Part shown: positions 17,994 to 26,246 of the stretch, piece after piece | Layout of the letters: each line of letters begins with the position of its first letter | Position numbering within the stretch: position 1 is the stretch's first letter | Made by a program: the position numbers and the translations under genes | Assembly: GCF_000621625.1 (NCBI RefSeq) | Contig: NZ_JHXV01000028.1 | Location: 1 to 64,000 of the forward strand | Origin: Crocinitomix catalasitica ATCC 23190 | GTDB taxonomy: Bacteria; Bacteroidota; Bacteroidia; Flavobacteriales_D; Crocinitomicaceae | Length of the DNA: 64,000 nucleotides | Reading direction: 5' to 3' | The notes under the pieces: model-generated | The model's database searches: none | What the model saw: the letters and a program-made list of their open reading frames with translations, nothing else | Told to the model about the DNA's origin: nothing

Positions 17994-19691
17994 ATGAAAT
18001 TCCTTCTATTTATTACTTTTATTTTTGCCTCATTTACACTGTCTTATAGTCAAACAAAACCAAAAATGGTCAAAAATTTTTGGGACTTTAATAATTCAGT
18101 TCTACAAAGCCAAGGTTATTATTATGCCGATGAATTTACTGGTGCTACAACAGATGAGCATGGTTTATGGCGTTATTATGACGAACAAGGCAGGCTAGAG
18201 GAGGAACGCAATTATTTTAAAGGACAATTACATGGAAAAGTAGTTACCTTTTATCCGAATGGAAAAGCAAAAGAACAAGGTTTTTTCAAAATGGGGCATC
18301 AAGATAGTACAGTTGCAAAATGGTATCCTTCAGGTAAACTAATGGAGACCGGTACTTATAAAATGGATCAACCCATTGGAGAATGGAAACATTATTATTC
18401 TAACGGGTTTTTAATGATGGAAGAAGAGATTATCGATACCATTACTTATGTCAAAAATTTCTGGAAACAAGACAGTACACAGACCTTAAAAGATGGTGAT
18501 GGAAAAACATTTCTTTATTATGCAAGTACAGGATATTTGGACGAATATTATACGTATAAAGATGGTTTAAAAAATGGTCCTTTTGAGGAGTTTACTGTTG
18601 CAGGAAATATCTTTGTTAAGGGTAACTATGTTAATAATAAAAAAGAAGGAACGTGGAAATACTTTTATTACACTGGGACTTTAGATCGAATCGTAAATTA
18701 TTCAGGGAATAAATTGACGGGACCTTATTCGAAATATTATGACAACCAAAAATTGAACGTCACTGGGGATTTTAACAATGGTCAAAAAAATGGGCATTGG
18801 ACTTGGTATACGACAGTTGGAACTGTTGATATGGAAGGTGATTTTAAGGACGATTTACAAGAAGGATTGTGGACCTATTGGTTTCCTGGTGATTCTATTC
18901 ACGTAGAAAGTGAAGGCACATTTAAAGCTGGAAAAAGAGATGGGAACTGGAAATTTTATTATAAAAACGGACAAGATTGGAAAACGGGGAATTATTTAAA
19001 TGATTTAGAAGAGGGAACATGGAAAACTTGGTTTGAAAACGGGCAATTATTGAAAGAAGGAAATTTCGTTCAAGGCAAAGAGAATGGTCATTGGATTCAG
19101 TATTTTGACAATGGAGATGTGAAGAATGAGGCCCATTTTAATATGGGCAAATTAAACGGAGAGTGGTTGTCTTATTACAAAAAGAATGTGCTGCATGTAA
19201 AAGGTGTTTACGAAGAAGATTTAAAAACGGGAGAATGGCAACGGTATACTGAGAAAGGGAAATTACAGGAAATTGGATCGTATAAAATTATAAGTTATAA
19301 GAAACACGTCAAATACGGGCCGTTTTCTAAGCGTTCAATGAAGGAAAGTGTGAAGGATGGTCATTGGATATGGTTTTCGGATAAGGATGGAAAAATGACG
19401 CACGAAGGAGATTATAAGAATGGAAAGGAAGAGGGTGCTTGGATCTATTATTATCCTGGTGGTGCTAAGGCCAATCGCGTAATTCATTATAAAGATGGAA
19501 GATTAGATGGCAAGATGCTAATCTATCAATGGAGACCACATCGTGTCACACAAGAAATATCTTATAAAGACGGCTTAAAACATGGTGATATGTTTATTTT
19601 CGATAAACGAGGAAAACCTGTTGTAAAGAAAACTTTTGAAGAGGGTAGTGAAGTTCGACCAGATGGAAAAGGAAAAACTTTTAAACCATAA
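17994..19691 (+). CDS. Exported MORN-variant repeat protein (YwqK-like repeats), 565 aa
   Basis: After a signal peptide (1-19, LSYSQ) almost the whole chain is made of roughly 20-25-residue repeats of the form G-x-W-x-x-Y-x-x-x-G-x-L-x-x-x-G-x-[YF]-x-x-G-x-x-x-G, such as GEWKHYYSNG, GTWKYFYYTG, GLWTYWFPG and GNWKFYYKNG. These are MORN-variant repeats of the type annotated in YwqK-family proteins and are expected to form a long beta-hairpin ribbon. About 17 copies can be picked out by eye. In Bacteroidota such exported proteins are common and of unknown role, perhaps protein or lipid binding. Its stop abuts the convergent bestrophin-like gene with no gap. Confidence 0.85.
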   Translation: MKFLLFITFIFASFTLSYSQTKPKMVKNFWDFNNSVLQSQGYYYADEFTGATTDEHGLWRYYDEQGRLEEERNYFKGQLHGKVVTFYPNGKAKEQGFFKMGHQDSTVAKWYPSGKLMETGTYKMDQPIGEWKHYYSNGFLMMEEEIIDTITYVKNFWKQDSTQTLKDGDGKTFLYYASTGYLDEYYTYKDGLKNGPFEEFTVAGNIFVKGNYVNNKKEGTWKYFYYTGTLDRIVNYSGNKLTGPYSKYYDNQKLNVTGDFNNGQKNGHWTWYTTVGTVDMEGDFKDDLQEGLWTYWFPGDSIHVESEGTFKAGKRDGNWKFYYKNGQDWKTGNYLNDLEEGTWKTWFENGQLLKEGNFVQGKENGHWIQYFDNGDVKNEAHFNMGKLNGEWLSYYKKNVLHVKGVYEEDLKTGEWQRYTEKGKLQEIGSYKIISYKKHVKYGPFSKRSMKESVKDGHWIWFSDKDGKMTHEGDYKNGKEEGAWIYYYPGGAKANRVIHYKDGRLDGKMLIYQWRPHRVTQEISYKDGLKHGDMFIFDKRGKPVVKKTFEEGSEVRPDGKGKTFKP

Positions 19692-20558
19692 TTAACTCAG
19701 TATTTCTTTAACGTTTGCTGCTATTTTAAGCGTTAGATCATCAGTCGGTAAATCATTGTCATCTGTTCCGAATGGATCCTCAATTTCTTCTGCCAATATT
19801 TCTATACTGACTAGTACATAAAAGATAAATATACTTACTAGTACTGAGTAATATCCAAACGATCCCACAAAAGCCAAAGGGATTGTAATCACATATATAA
19901 AGATGAATTTTTTGAGAAAATTACTATAAGAATAGGGAATTGGTGTGTTTTTAATTCGTTCGCAAACCCCTAAAACATCAATGAAACTATTCAAGTTTGT
20001 ATCAAGAATCATATAGTCGATTTCACTTAAATTACCTCTTTTTTGAATGCTTTTTAGTTTTTGGTACATCAGGTTTGAGATGAAATTTGGTTCGTGATCA
20101 ATGCTTTTAATTTTGTCCAACTCTTCTGGAGTAAGATCTAATAATTGAAAGGATTTATTATCTCTTAAATGTTCTTTTAAAGCAATAGCATAATTGGTAA
20201 TCATTCGCTTGAAAAATGTTTTGTCTTCAGTTGAATCTATGGCAGCATTAATTTTTATTGCAAAACTTCTTGAATTGTTCAAAAGCTCTCCCCATTTTTT
20301 TCTGCCTTCCCACCATCTATCATAAGCTGTATTCGTTCTGAAAACTAATAGTAATGACAAAACAAATCCTATTAATGAGTAAACTGCAATCAGTTCACTC
20401 CATTTTTTCATGTTTTCAAAATAATTAATTTCAATATAACTTAACCCAAATACAAAAACGGTAAGCATTACCAATTCTTTCCAAAGAATGAAAAGTGTGT
20501 CACTTTTGCGAATTGTGATAATGTGTGAGAACCAAATTTTGGGATTGTATTTAATCAT
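19692..20558 (-). CDS. Bestrophin-like (YneE/UPF0187) membrane channel
   Basis: Bacterial bestrophins are pentameric ion channels. The N-terminal WFSHIITIRKSDTLFILWKEL, then LVFRTNTAYDRWWEGRKKWGELLNNSR, is the characteristic block with the RTN-x-AYDRWWEGRK signature, and the C-terminal EILAEEIEDPFGTDDNDLPTD matches the conserved acidic segment. Four hydrophobic segments and 288 aa fit the family. The gene is convergent with the MORN gene; the stop codons at 19689-19691 and 19692-19694 touch. Confidence 0.93.
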   Translation of the reverse strand: MIKYNPKIWFSHIITIRKSDTLFILWKELVMLTVFVFGLSYIEINYFENMKKWSELIAVYSLIGFVLSLLLVFRTNTAYDRWWEGRKKWGELLNNSRSFAIKINAAIDSTEDKTFFKRMITNYAIALKEHLRDNKSFQLLDLTPEELDKIKSIDHEPNFISNLMYQKLKSIQKRGNLSEIDYMILDTNLNSFIDVLGVCERIKNTPIPYSYSNFLKKFIFIYVITIPLAFVGSFGYYSVLVSIFIFYVLVSIEILAEEIEDPFGTDDNDLPTDDLTLKIAANVKEILS

Positions 20559-20707
20559 TTTTGAATTTTTTGGTAAAAGTAAGGATTTCTAATTATTCTA
20601 ATTGTCAAATCCAGTCTGTAGATATACTATTGTGAAATACTACTAACCTCAGCTTGACTATTTTTTAGCCGAAGTCTCAACATTTTCTGGTCCGCTATGA
20701 AAATTTG

Positions 20708-20736
20708 TTGTAATCGAGCTGAGGTTACTATATTTG
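20708..20736 (+). promoter_or_regulatory. Putative promoter of yihY overlapping one arm of an inverted repeat
   Basis: TTG (20708-20710), an 18-bp spacer and TATATTTG (20729-20736) fit the Bacteroidota TTG/TAnnTTTG promoter. The spacer contains AGCTGAGGTTA (20717-20727), a perfect inverted copy of TAACCTCAGCT at 20644-20654. The start codon GTG follows at 20741, so any transcript from here would be leaderless or nearly so. Confidence 0.4.
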
Positions 20737-20740
20737 TTTT

Positions 20741-21733
20741 GTGAAATGGATAAAAGAAAAAATATTTTGGCTGATTCGTTGGTTCAAAGTAATCGTTGTA
20801 AGACGCATTATTCATTTTTCGCGGCGTATAATTTTACCGGGATTTGAAGGGGTTTCGCTTTGGGAAATTCTATTCTTTTTTGTTTGGTCAATTAGAAGAG
20901 GGTTATTGTCTACAAGAGCTTCATCCCTTGCCTTTCATTTCTTTTTAGCCATGATTCCTTTTGGATTGATTCTGGTCGTTTTAAGTGCTTATATTCCGTT
21001 TTTTGATCTAGAAAGGGATGTTGCGCCAGTTTTGGGGAGTTTTATTCCCGAATCATTGTTCAATAACTTTACTTCTAATTTGGACGAGTTTCATAATTCA
21101 ACTGTGAATTCTTTAATTTCTTTTGGATTTATTCTAGCGCTATATTTCAGCTCGAATGGATTTACGGAACTCATTCAAGCCTTTAATAGTTCTAAAGCAA
21201 ACTTTGACAAGAGGTCCTGGTTGTCTACAAAAATCACTTCTTTTTTATTCGTTGTTGGAATTATAATCGGAATTTTAGCTTTGTTTTTAGGCGTTTTAAT
21301 TGTTCGAAAGATGCTGCATTTTGCAGGAGAGAACAGCGATTTTATAGCCAATAATGTGAGCTGGATATTTTCTACGATAACATTCGTTGTTGTTATTGCA
21401 ACACTTTATTTCACGATAGCCTTTATATATTACTTCGGACCATCGAACAGAAAACAGTTTAAATTTTTCTCTGCAGGTGCAACTTTGGCTACTGTTTTGA
21501 TTATTCTAAGTTCACAATTATACTCTTTTTATATTCAACAATTCGCTACTTATAATCAACTATACGGATCCTTAGGAACGATAATGATTTTGCTGTTGTG
21601 GATTTATTTGATTTCGTTTGTGCTATTACTTGGTTTTGAGTTGAATGCAAGTATTCATGGCGCAATGCAGAAGAAAAAATTAGATAATTTAGGTGAAATT
21701 AAAGAGCGATATAAGAAAGAACCAGTTATTTAA
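20741..21733 (+). CDS. yihY: YihY/BrkB-family integral membrane protein
   Basis: The family is recognised from RASSLAFHFFLAMIPFGLILV, GTIMILLLWIYLISFVLLLGFELNA and about six membrane helices in 330 aa (segments quoted are separate). Historically misannotated as RNase BN, these proteins are of uncertain function. The start is GTG at 20741 (VKWIKEKIF); no in-frame ATG occurs until inside the first helix, while an ATG at 20746 is out of frame. A promoter-like element lies only 4 bp upstream, so the mRNA may be leaderless. An 11-bp inverted repeat flanks the control region. Confidence 0.88.
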   Translation: MKWIKEKIFWLIRWFKVIVVRRIIHFSRRIILPGFEGVSLWEILFFFVWSIRRGLLSTRASSLAFHFFLAMIPFGLILVVLSAYIPFFDLERDVAPVLGSFIPESLFNNFTSNLDEFHNSTVNSLISFGFILALYFSSNGFTELIQAFNSSKANFDKRSWLSTKITSFLFVVGIIIGILALFLGVLIVRKMLHFAGENSDFIANNVSWIFSTITFVVVIATLYFTIAFIYYFGPSNRKQFKFFSAGATLATVLIILSSQLYSFYIQQFATYNQLYGSLGTIMILLLWIYLISFVLLLGFELNASIHGAMQKKKLDNLGEIKERYKKEPVI

Positions 21734-21807
21734 AATTTATTTTACGTAGATAACTTCCTTGTATCTCTTTATATATATTAATTTTATAGGTTCAAAAGAA
21801 AAATTTT

Positions 21808-22443
21808 ATGAAAAAGAGTTATTTAGTATTCGGTTTTATTAGTGTTTTTTTAATTTCATGCGGTGGTACGGAAACTGTTGAAGAAACGGTAGTTGAAGAA
21901 GTTGCAGTAGAGGAAGTTTGTACTTATAACTACGATCCTGGCAATACAGTTTTAACTTGGACAGCATATAAGCATACAGCAAAAGCTGCGGTAAATGGAA
22001 CTTTTGCTGAGATAAATGTTGAGGCGAATGCTGATGCTAGTGATATGTACGGTGTTTTAGAAGGAGCTAATTTTAGTATTCCAATTAATAGTTTGAATTC
22101 TCAAGATGAAATTAGAGATCCAAAAATTAAAGCGAGTTTCTTCGGTGAAATGGATTCTACTAATTTTATTACTGGAAAAATAAATTCAATTAATGCGAGT
22201 GGAGCAAATGTTGACATTACAATGAATAATGTGACAAAAGCTTATGATGGTGAAATCACAGTTGATGGTGAGTCAATCACGTTTGTAACGCAAATTGATA
22301 TTTTAGATTTTGAAGCGCAAAATGCATTCGATGTTTTAGGTGAGGCTTGTGCTGAAAAACATACTGGAACAGATGGTGTAAAGAAATTCTGGACAGAAGT
22401 AAATATTGCAATTAAAACGCAATTAACTAAGACTTGTAAATAG
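21808..22443 (+). CDS. YceI-family lipoprotein
   Basis: The lipoprotein signal FLISCGG puts a lipidated cysteine near residue 18. An acidic Val/Glu-rich linker (about 24-40) is followed by a YceI-like lipocalin domain (about 41-210): YDPGNTVLTWTAYKHTAK, LEGANFSIPINSL, then DFEAQNAFDVLGEAC. YceI proteins form an extended beta-barrel that binds isoprenoid or other amphiphiles. The expected location is the periplasmic face of a membrane. It is separated from galE by 30 bp, so the two may be co-transcribed, though the link is not functional in any obvious way. Confidence 0.88.
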   Translation: MKKSYLVFGFISVFLISCGGTETVEETVVEEVAVEEVCTYNYDPGNTVLTWTAYKHTAKAAVNGTFAEINVEANADASDMYGVLEGANFSIPINSLNSQDEIRDPKIKASFFGEMDSTNFITGKINSINASGANVDITMNNVTKAYDGEITVDGESITFVTQIDILDFEAQNAFDVLGEACAEKHTGTDGVKKFWTEVNIAIKTQLTKTCK

Positions 22444-22473
22444 ATTGAAGCTTAATTTACCCTTGTTTTTGAA

Positions 22474-23490
22474 ATGAATAAAAAAGTTATTGTTACGGGT
22501 GGAGCAGGATACATTGGTTCACATACTGTCATTGAATTAATTCATGCTGGTTTTGAGCCAATTATAATTGATGATTTTAGGAATTCTAAACCTTGGATCA
22601 TTGATCGTATTCAAGAAGTTTCGGATGCCAAGGTACTTTTTTATGAAGTAGATTGTCAAGACAAAGATGCGGTGGAGACCGTTTTTAAAGCGCATCCTGA
22701 TGCCGCTGGTGTAATTCATTTTGCTGCCTACAAAGCAGTCGGAGAATCGGTTGATAAGCCTATTGCGTATTATCAAAATAATGTAGGTTCTTTATGCGTT
22801 ATTTTGGAATTGATGGAGACTTATAAAATTCAACATTTTGTATTCTCGTCGTCATGTACAGTTTATGGCGAACCAAAATCACCGATTGTTGATGAGTTAA
22901 CGCCTATTCAAAAAGCGACTTCTCCATATGGTGATACTAAAATTACTTGTGAGAAAATAACAGAATTTGAACAAGCGTCTAAAGGAACACTAAAAGCCAT
23001 TTTATTGCGTTATTTTAATCCAATAGGGGCGCATGAATCCGCAAAATTAGGTGAGTTGCCCCAAGGGATACCAAATAATTTGGTGCCTTATATTACTCAA
23101 ACGGCAAAAGGTATTCGAAAGGAACTGACCGTTTTTGGTTCAGATTACAATACAATTGATGGCACAAATGTGCGTGATTATATTCATGTTGTTGATTTAG
23201 CAAAGGCGCATGTTGCGGCATTGAATTATGCAATTAATAAAAGTGGTTCGTTTTGCGAACCGTTCAATTTGGGTACTGGCAAAGGGACTTCCGTTTTAGA
23301 AATTATTCAAACGTTTGAAACGGTTAATAATTTAAAGCTGAATTATAAAATTGGACCGAGAAGAGCAGGCGATGTAGAACAAATCTATGCCAATGCGAAT
23401 AAGGCGAATAAGGTTTTAAATTGGACTTGCCAATATGGAATAGCAGAAGCTTTAGAGCATGCTTGGAATTGGGAAAAAACTTTAAATTAA
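22474..23490 (+). CDS. galE: UDP-glucose 4-epimerase
   Basis: It interconverts UDP-glucose and UDP-galactose (or the N-acetyl forms) for surface polysaccharide synthesis. The NAD-binding GGAGYIGSH is at 9-17 and the extended SDR catalytic pair is Y152-x3-K156 (SPYGDTK), with the upstream SSS at 125-127. The C-terminal DYIHVVDLAKAH and NLGTGKGTSVLEII blocks are typical GalE. The length of 338 aa is normal. The next gene starts one base after its stop. Confidence 0.95.
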   Translation: MNKKVIVTGGAGYIGSHTVIELIHAGFEPIIIDDFRNSKPWIIDRIQEVSDAKVLFYEVDCQDKDAVETVFKAHPDAAGVIHFAAYKAVGESVDKPIAYYQNNVGSLCVILELMETYKIQHFVFSSSCTVYGEPKSPIVDELTPIQKATSPYGDTKITCEKITEFEQASKGTLKAILLRYFNPIGAHESAKLGELPQGIPNNLVPYITQTAKGIRKELTVFGSDYNTIDGTNVRDYIHVVDLAKAHVAALNYAINKSGSFCEPFNLGTGKGTSVLEIIQTFETVNNLKLNYKIGPRRAGDVEQIYANANKANKVLNWTCQYGIAEALEHAWNWEKTLN

Positions 23491-23491
23491 C

Positions 23492-24232
23492 GTGAGATTT
23501 AGTTTAGCAATATTATTTTTATTCGTTGTTCAATTTTCATTTGGGCAAGATAGTGCTGGCGATCATCCTTACTTAGATCGCAAGCCTGGATTGTTCCGGT
23601 TATATTCGGGTTTAACGCCATACGATGAAAAGAAAGCAACTAAATTTGACAGATTCAATACTGACTTCTTTTATAATGATTGGCTAGGAGATCTAGGTCA
23701 GGTGTCCACCAAGTTCTATTCAATAGGGCATAATATCAACTTAATGTTTGATATTCCTTTCTCTAAAACGTCTAGAATGGGTATTGCTATAGGTCTAGGT
23801 TATGGACATTTTAGCGTTCGTCATAATGGCGAGCTTTCTTTTAAAAGTGAAGCGGGAATGGCAGCCTATTCAACTCATTTAAAACCCTATTTGGGGGCTG
23901 AAAGATGGATCAATAGAACTGTTTTTAACTTTGTTGAAGTGCCATTCGAATTGCGATTTCGTTCGTTAAAAGAAAGAGGTAAATGGAAGTTTTATCCAGG
24001 GTTTAAAGCTGGATTTATGGTAGAGAATTACTCTAAATGGCGAATTGGGAGCAATGAGTTTAAAAACTTTAATTTCCCAGATTTGAATCGCTTACATTAT
24101 GGTCCAACTTTAAGAATCGGTCGTGATAATATTTTCCTTTTCGGTTATTACGATATGACAACGCTATTTACACACCCAAATAGTAGCCAATTGCAGTTAA
24201 TAAGCTTGGGTGTGAGTATAGGTTGGTTTTAA
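23492..24232 (+). CDS. Predicted outer-membrane beta-barrel protein, 246 aa
   Basis: No named family recognised. A signal peptide (1-18, VQFSFGQ) precedes amphipathic beta strands such as MGIAIGLGYGHFSVRH and ending LISLGVSIGWF, whose C-terminal aromatic is typical for outer-membrane barrels. The start is GTG at 23492, one base after the galE stop, so it is coupled to galE. A periplasm-facing FVEVPFELRFR strand is common in porin-family barrels of Bacteroidota. Function unknown. Confidence 0.75.
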   Translation: MRFSLAILFLFVVQFSFGQDSAGDHPYLDRKPGLFRLYSGLTPYDEKKATKFDRFNTDFFYNDWLGDLGQVSTKFYSIGHNINLMFDIPFSKTSRMGIAIGLGYGHFSVRHNGELSFKSEAGMAAYSTHLKPYLGAERWINRTVFNFVEVPFELRFRSLKERGKWKFYPGFKAGFMVENYSKWRIGSNEFKNFNFPDLNRLHYGPTLRIGRDNIFLFGYYDMTTLFTHPNSSQLQLISLGVSIGWF

Positions 24233-24249
24233 GATCTATTTGTTGTAGT

Positions 24250-24378
24250 TTAAAGACTGAGAAGAATGGCTAAAATTATATAATTAAGGCCTAAGCCTAA
24301 AAAGATGATCCAAGCAATTTTTTCGGCTCTAACTAGTTTTGTAAGTTCACTTCTATTATTCGTTAAATCAGTTTTCAT
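24250..24378 (-). CDS. Small single-pass membrane protein, 42 aa
   Basis: This is shorter than usual gene-calling limits. Translation from ATG 24378 gives a polar N-terminus (MKTDLTNNRSELTKLVRAEK) followed by one strongly hydrophobic helix (IAWIIFLGLGLNYIILAILL) and a stop at 24250-24252. The upstream minus-strand TAAATTTG (24402-24395) is a perfect match to the -7 consensus TAnnTTTG, 17 nt before the ATG. Codon use looks like its neighbours. It lies between the convergent barrel gene and the DnaJ/TerB gene, on the same strand as the latter. Function unknown; chance ORF remains possible. Confidence 0.55.
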   Translation of the reverse strand: MKTDLTNNRSELTKLVRAEKIAWIIFLGLGLNYIILAILLSL

Positions 24379-24476
24379 AATTGTTATTTTGAAACAAATT
24401 TAAGTCGAAAGTACGGGATGACTTTATTTATTAACGCTGGTACGAATGAGGGTTTGCGGAAATCGCAATTAAGAGA

Positions 24477-25289
24477 TTAATTAAAACCTCTTGTTGTTTT
24501 GATTAAATCGTAAGCATCAGATATCTTTTGGAACTTAATTTTAGCGCTTTTTTGCATTTCAGGTCCTAAATGACTCACTTTATCAGGGTGGTGAACCATT
24601 GCCAACTTTCTATAAGCCTTTTTGATTTCTGCATCAGTCGTGTCTTTATTGACTTCTAATATTTTATAAGCTTTATCAATTGAGCTTGTATTGTACGAAT
24701 TAGAGCCACCTGTTCTGCCGTTTCTGCTGTATTGTTGATCTGACTCTCGTCGGTACTCAAACATTGCTAAAATCGACTGAAAACTAGAAGCGGGAATAGA
24801 AATTGATTTTGCAATTCGAACCAACCAATTGTACTCATTTTCGGTGAGCATTTTATTGGATACAGCAACACCGGTTAAAAAGTGCATTAATTGAATCTTT
24901 GCCGCAAAATTGTAATTCTCATTAATCACTTCGAAAATAGCATCAACATTGATGTTTTTCTTCAATAATTGATTCAAGTTATTCATGTGTTGAATCACTT
25001 CTTGGGAAGAGAAATCACGAGAAAGTCTGTATCTAACTAGGTCTAATTCCTTTTGCTCAACACGACCATCCGCTTTAATGATAATTGAACTTAATGCCAA
25101 TAAGAGCTCTATAAATTGATTTTGGTCACCAAGAATATTGGCATTTTTACCTTGGTCTTGATTGGCACGTGAAGACACTGAAACAATGTATGTCACTGCC
25201 GCCATTAATAAGCCGCCGAAGACGTTTTTAGACAAATAAGCACCTATGAAAAATGCAATAAATGGATAAAGAAAGTTAGGTGCGTTCAT
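24477..25289 (-). CDS. Membrane-anchored TerB plus DnaJ-domain protein (DjlA-like)
   Basis: An N-terminal hydrophobic hairpin (about 5-42) anchors it. A TerB-like helical domain follows (about 55-180: LLALSSIIIKADGRVEQKEL), and a J domain closes the protein (about 206-266) with its HPD motif at 234-236 (VHHPDK). This is the DjlA architecture: a membrane-bound co-chaperone that stimulates DnaK. The length of 270 aa is close to DjlA. It sits alone on the minus strand. The small ORF at 24250-24378 follows it 98 bp downstream. Confidence 0.9.
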   Translation of the reverse strand: MNAPNFLYPFIAFFIGAYLSKNVFGGLLMAAVTYIVSVSSRANQDQGKNANILGDQNQFIELLLALSSIIIKADGRVEQKELDLVRYRLSRDFSSQEVIQHMNNLNQLLKKNINVDAIFEVINENYNFAAKIQLMHFLTGVAVSNKMLTENEYNWLVRIAKSISIPASSFQSILAMFEYRRESDQQYSRNGRTGGSNSYNTSSIDKAYKILEVNKDTTDAEIKKAYRKLAMVHHPDKVSHLGPEMQKSAKIKFQKISDAYDLIKTTRGFN

Positions 25290-25395
25290 TTAATAAACTA
25301 GCTTAATTTAGGATGACAAATTTACAATTTATATTTGTTGAAACGTCTATTTTTAACAAAAAGCCGTATATTACTTAGGCTAAAAAGAAAAGAGT

Positions 25396-26175
25396 ATGTT
25401 AGAAAAGTTGAATCCTAATGGTTTTACCAATTGGGAGAAGAAAAAAAATCAGAAAGAAAAAAGAAATATTCTTGCTGAAAATGAAAAACTAATAACAGAA
25501 ATTGAAGGACTTCAAAAGAAGTTGTTTGCGAATAAAAAGCACAGTATTTTAGTCGTTTTACAAGGTATTGATGCATCAGGAAAAAATGGTGCTATGCGTT
25601 CAGTTTTTAGCAATATCAATCCTTTGGGATGCCGTGTTTACAGCTATGGTAAGCCTACTAAAGAGGAATATTCACATGACTTTTTGTGGCGTATCCATCA
25701 AAATACACCTGGGAAAGGTATGATTCATGTTTTTAACCGATCGCATTATGAAGATATTCTTGTACCAACCGTAGAAAATTTGTTTTCCAATGATATCATT
25801 AGTCGTCGTTATGATCATATCAACAATTTTGAAAGGATGTTGACGGATAGTGGTGTAATCATTTTAAAGTTTTATTTACACATTAGTAAGGAAGAACAAT
25901 TAGAAAGATTGATAGAACGGGTTGAAAAGAAACGCAAACATTGGAAACATCAGGATGACGATTGGGAAACACGTAAAAAATGGGATAGATATATGGAGGT
26001 TTATGAACAAATCTTTTCCCGTTGTAATGAAGTGCCTTGGCATATCGTTCCGTCAAATAGAAATTGGATAAAAGTGAATACAATTGCTAAAGTTTTGCAT
26101 AAAACCTTAAAAGATTTGAAATTAGATTGGCCTGCACTTGAAACAGAAAAGTTCAACAATAAGGTGAATTCTTAG
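25396..26175 (+). CDS. ppk2: PPK2-family polyphosphate kinase
   Basis: PPK2 enzymes transfer phosphate between polyphosphate and nucleotides. The P-loop GIDASGKNG is at 57-65. It is followed by family blocks GKPTKEEYSHDFLWR, HVFNRSHYEDILVP and YLHISKEEQLERL, and a basic lid KKRKHWKHQDDDW. 259 aa is the length of a single-domain PPK2. Class (AMP- or ADP-preferring) cannot be set by eye. The gene appears monocistronic. Between it and the convergent OmpA-type gene is only 71 bp with a weak AAAAGCA/TGCTTTT inverted repeat. Confidence 0.93.
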   Translation: MLEKLNPNGFTNWEKKKNQKEKRNILAENEKLITEIEGLQKKLFANKKHSILVVLQGIDASGKNGAMRSVFSNINPLGCRVYSYGKPTKEEYSHDFLWRIHQNTPGKGMIHVFNRSHYEDILVPTVENLFSNDIISRRYDHINNFERMLTDSGVIILKFYLHISKEEQLERLIERVEKKRKHWKHQDDDWETRKKWDRYMEVYEQIFSRCNEVPWHIVPSNRNWIKVNTIAKVLHKTLKDLKLDWPALETEKFNNKVNS

Positions 26176-26246
26176 TCTGCTAAAAGCAATAAATCTGTAC
26201 GATTTGTTTCTGTAAGATGTGCTTTTTTTATAACACTTTTAGTCGT

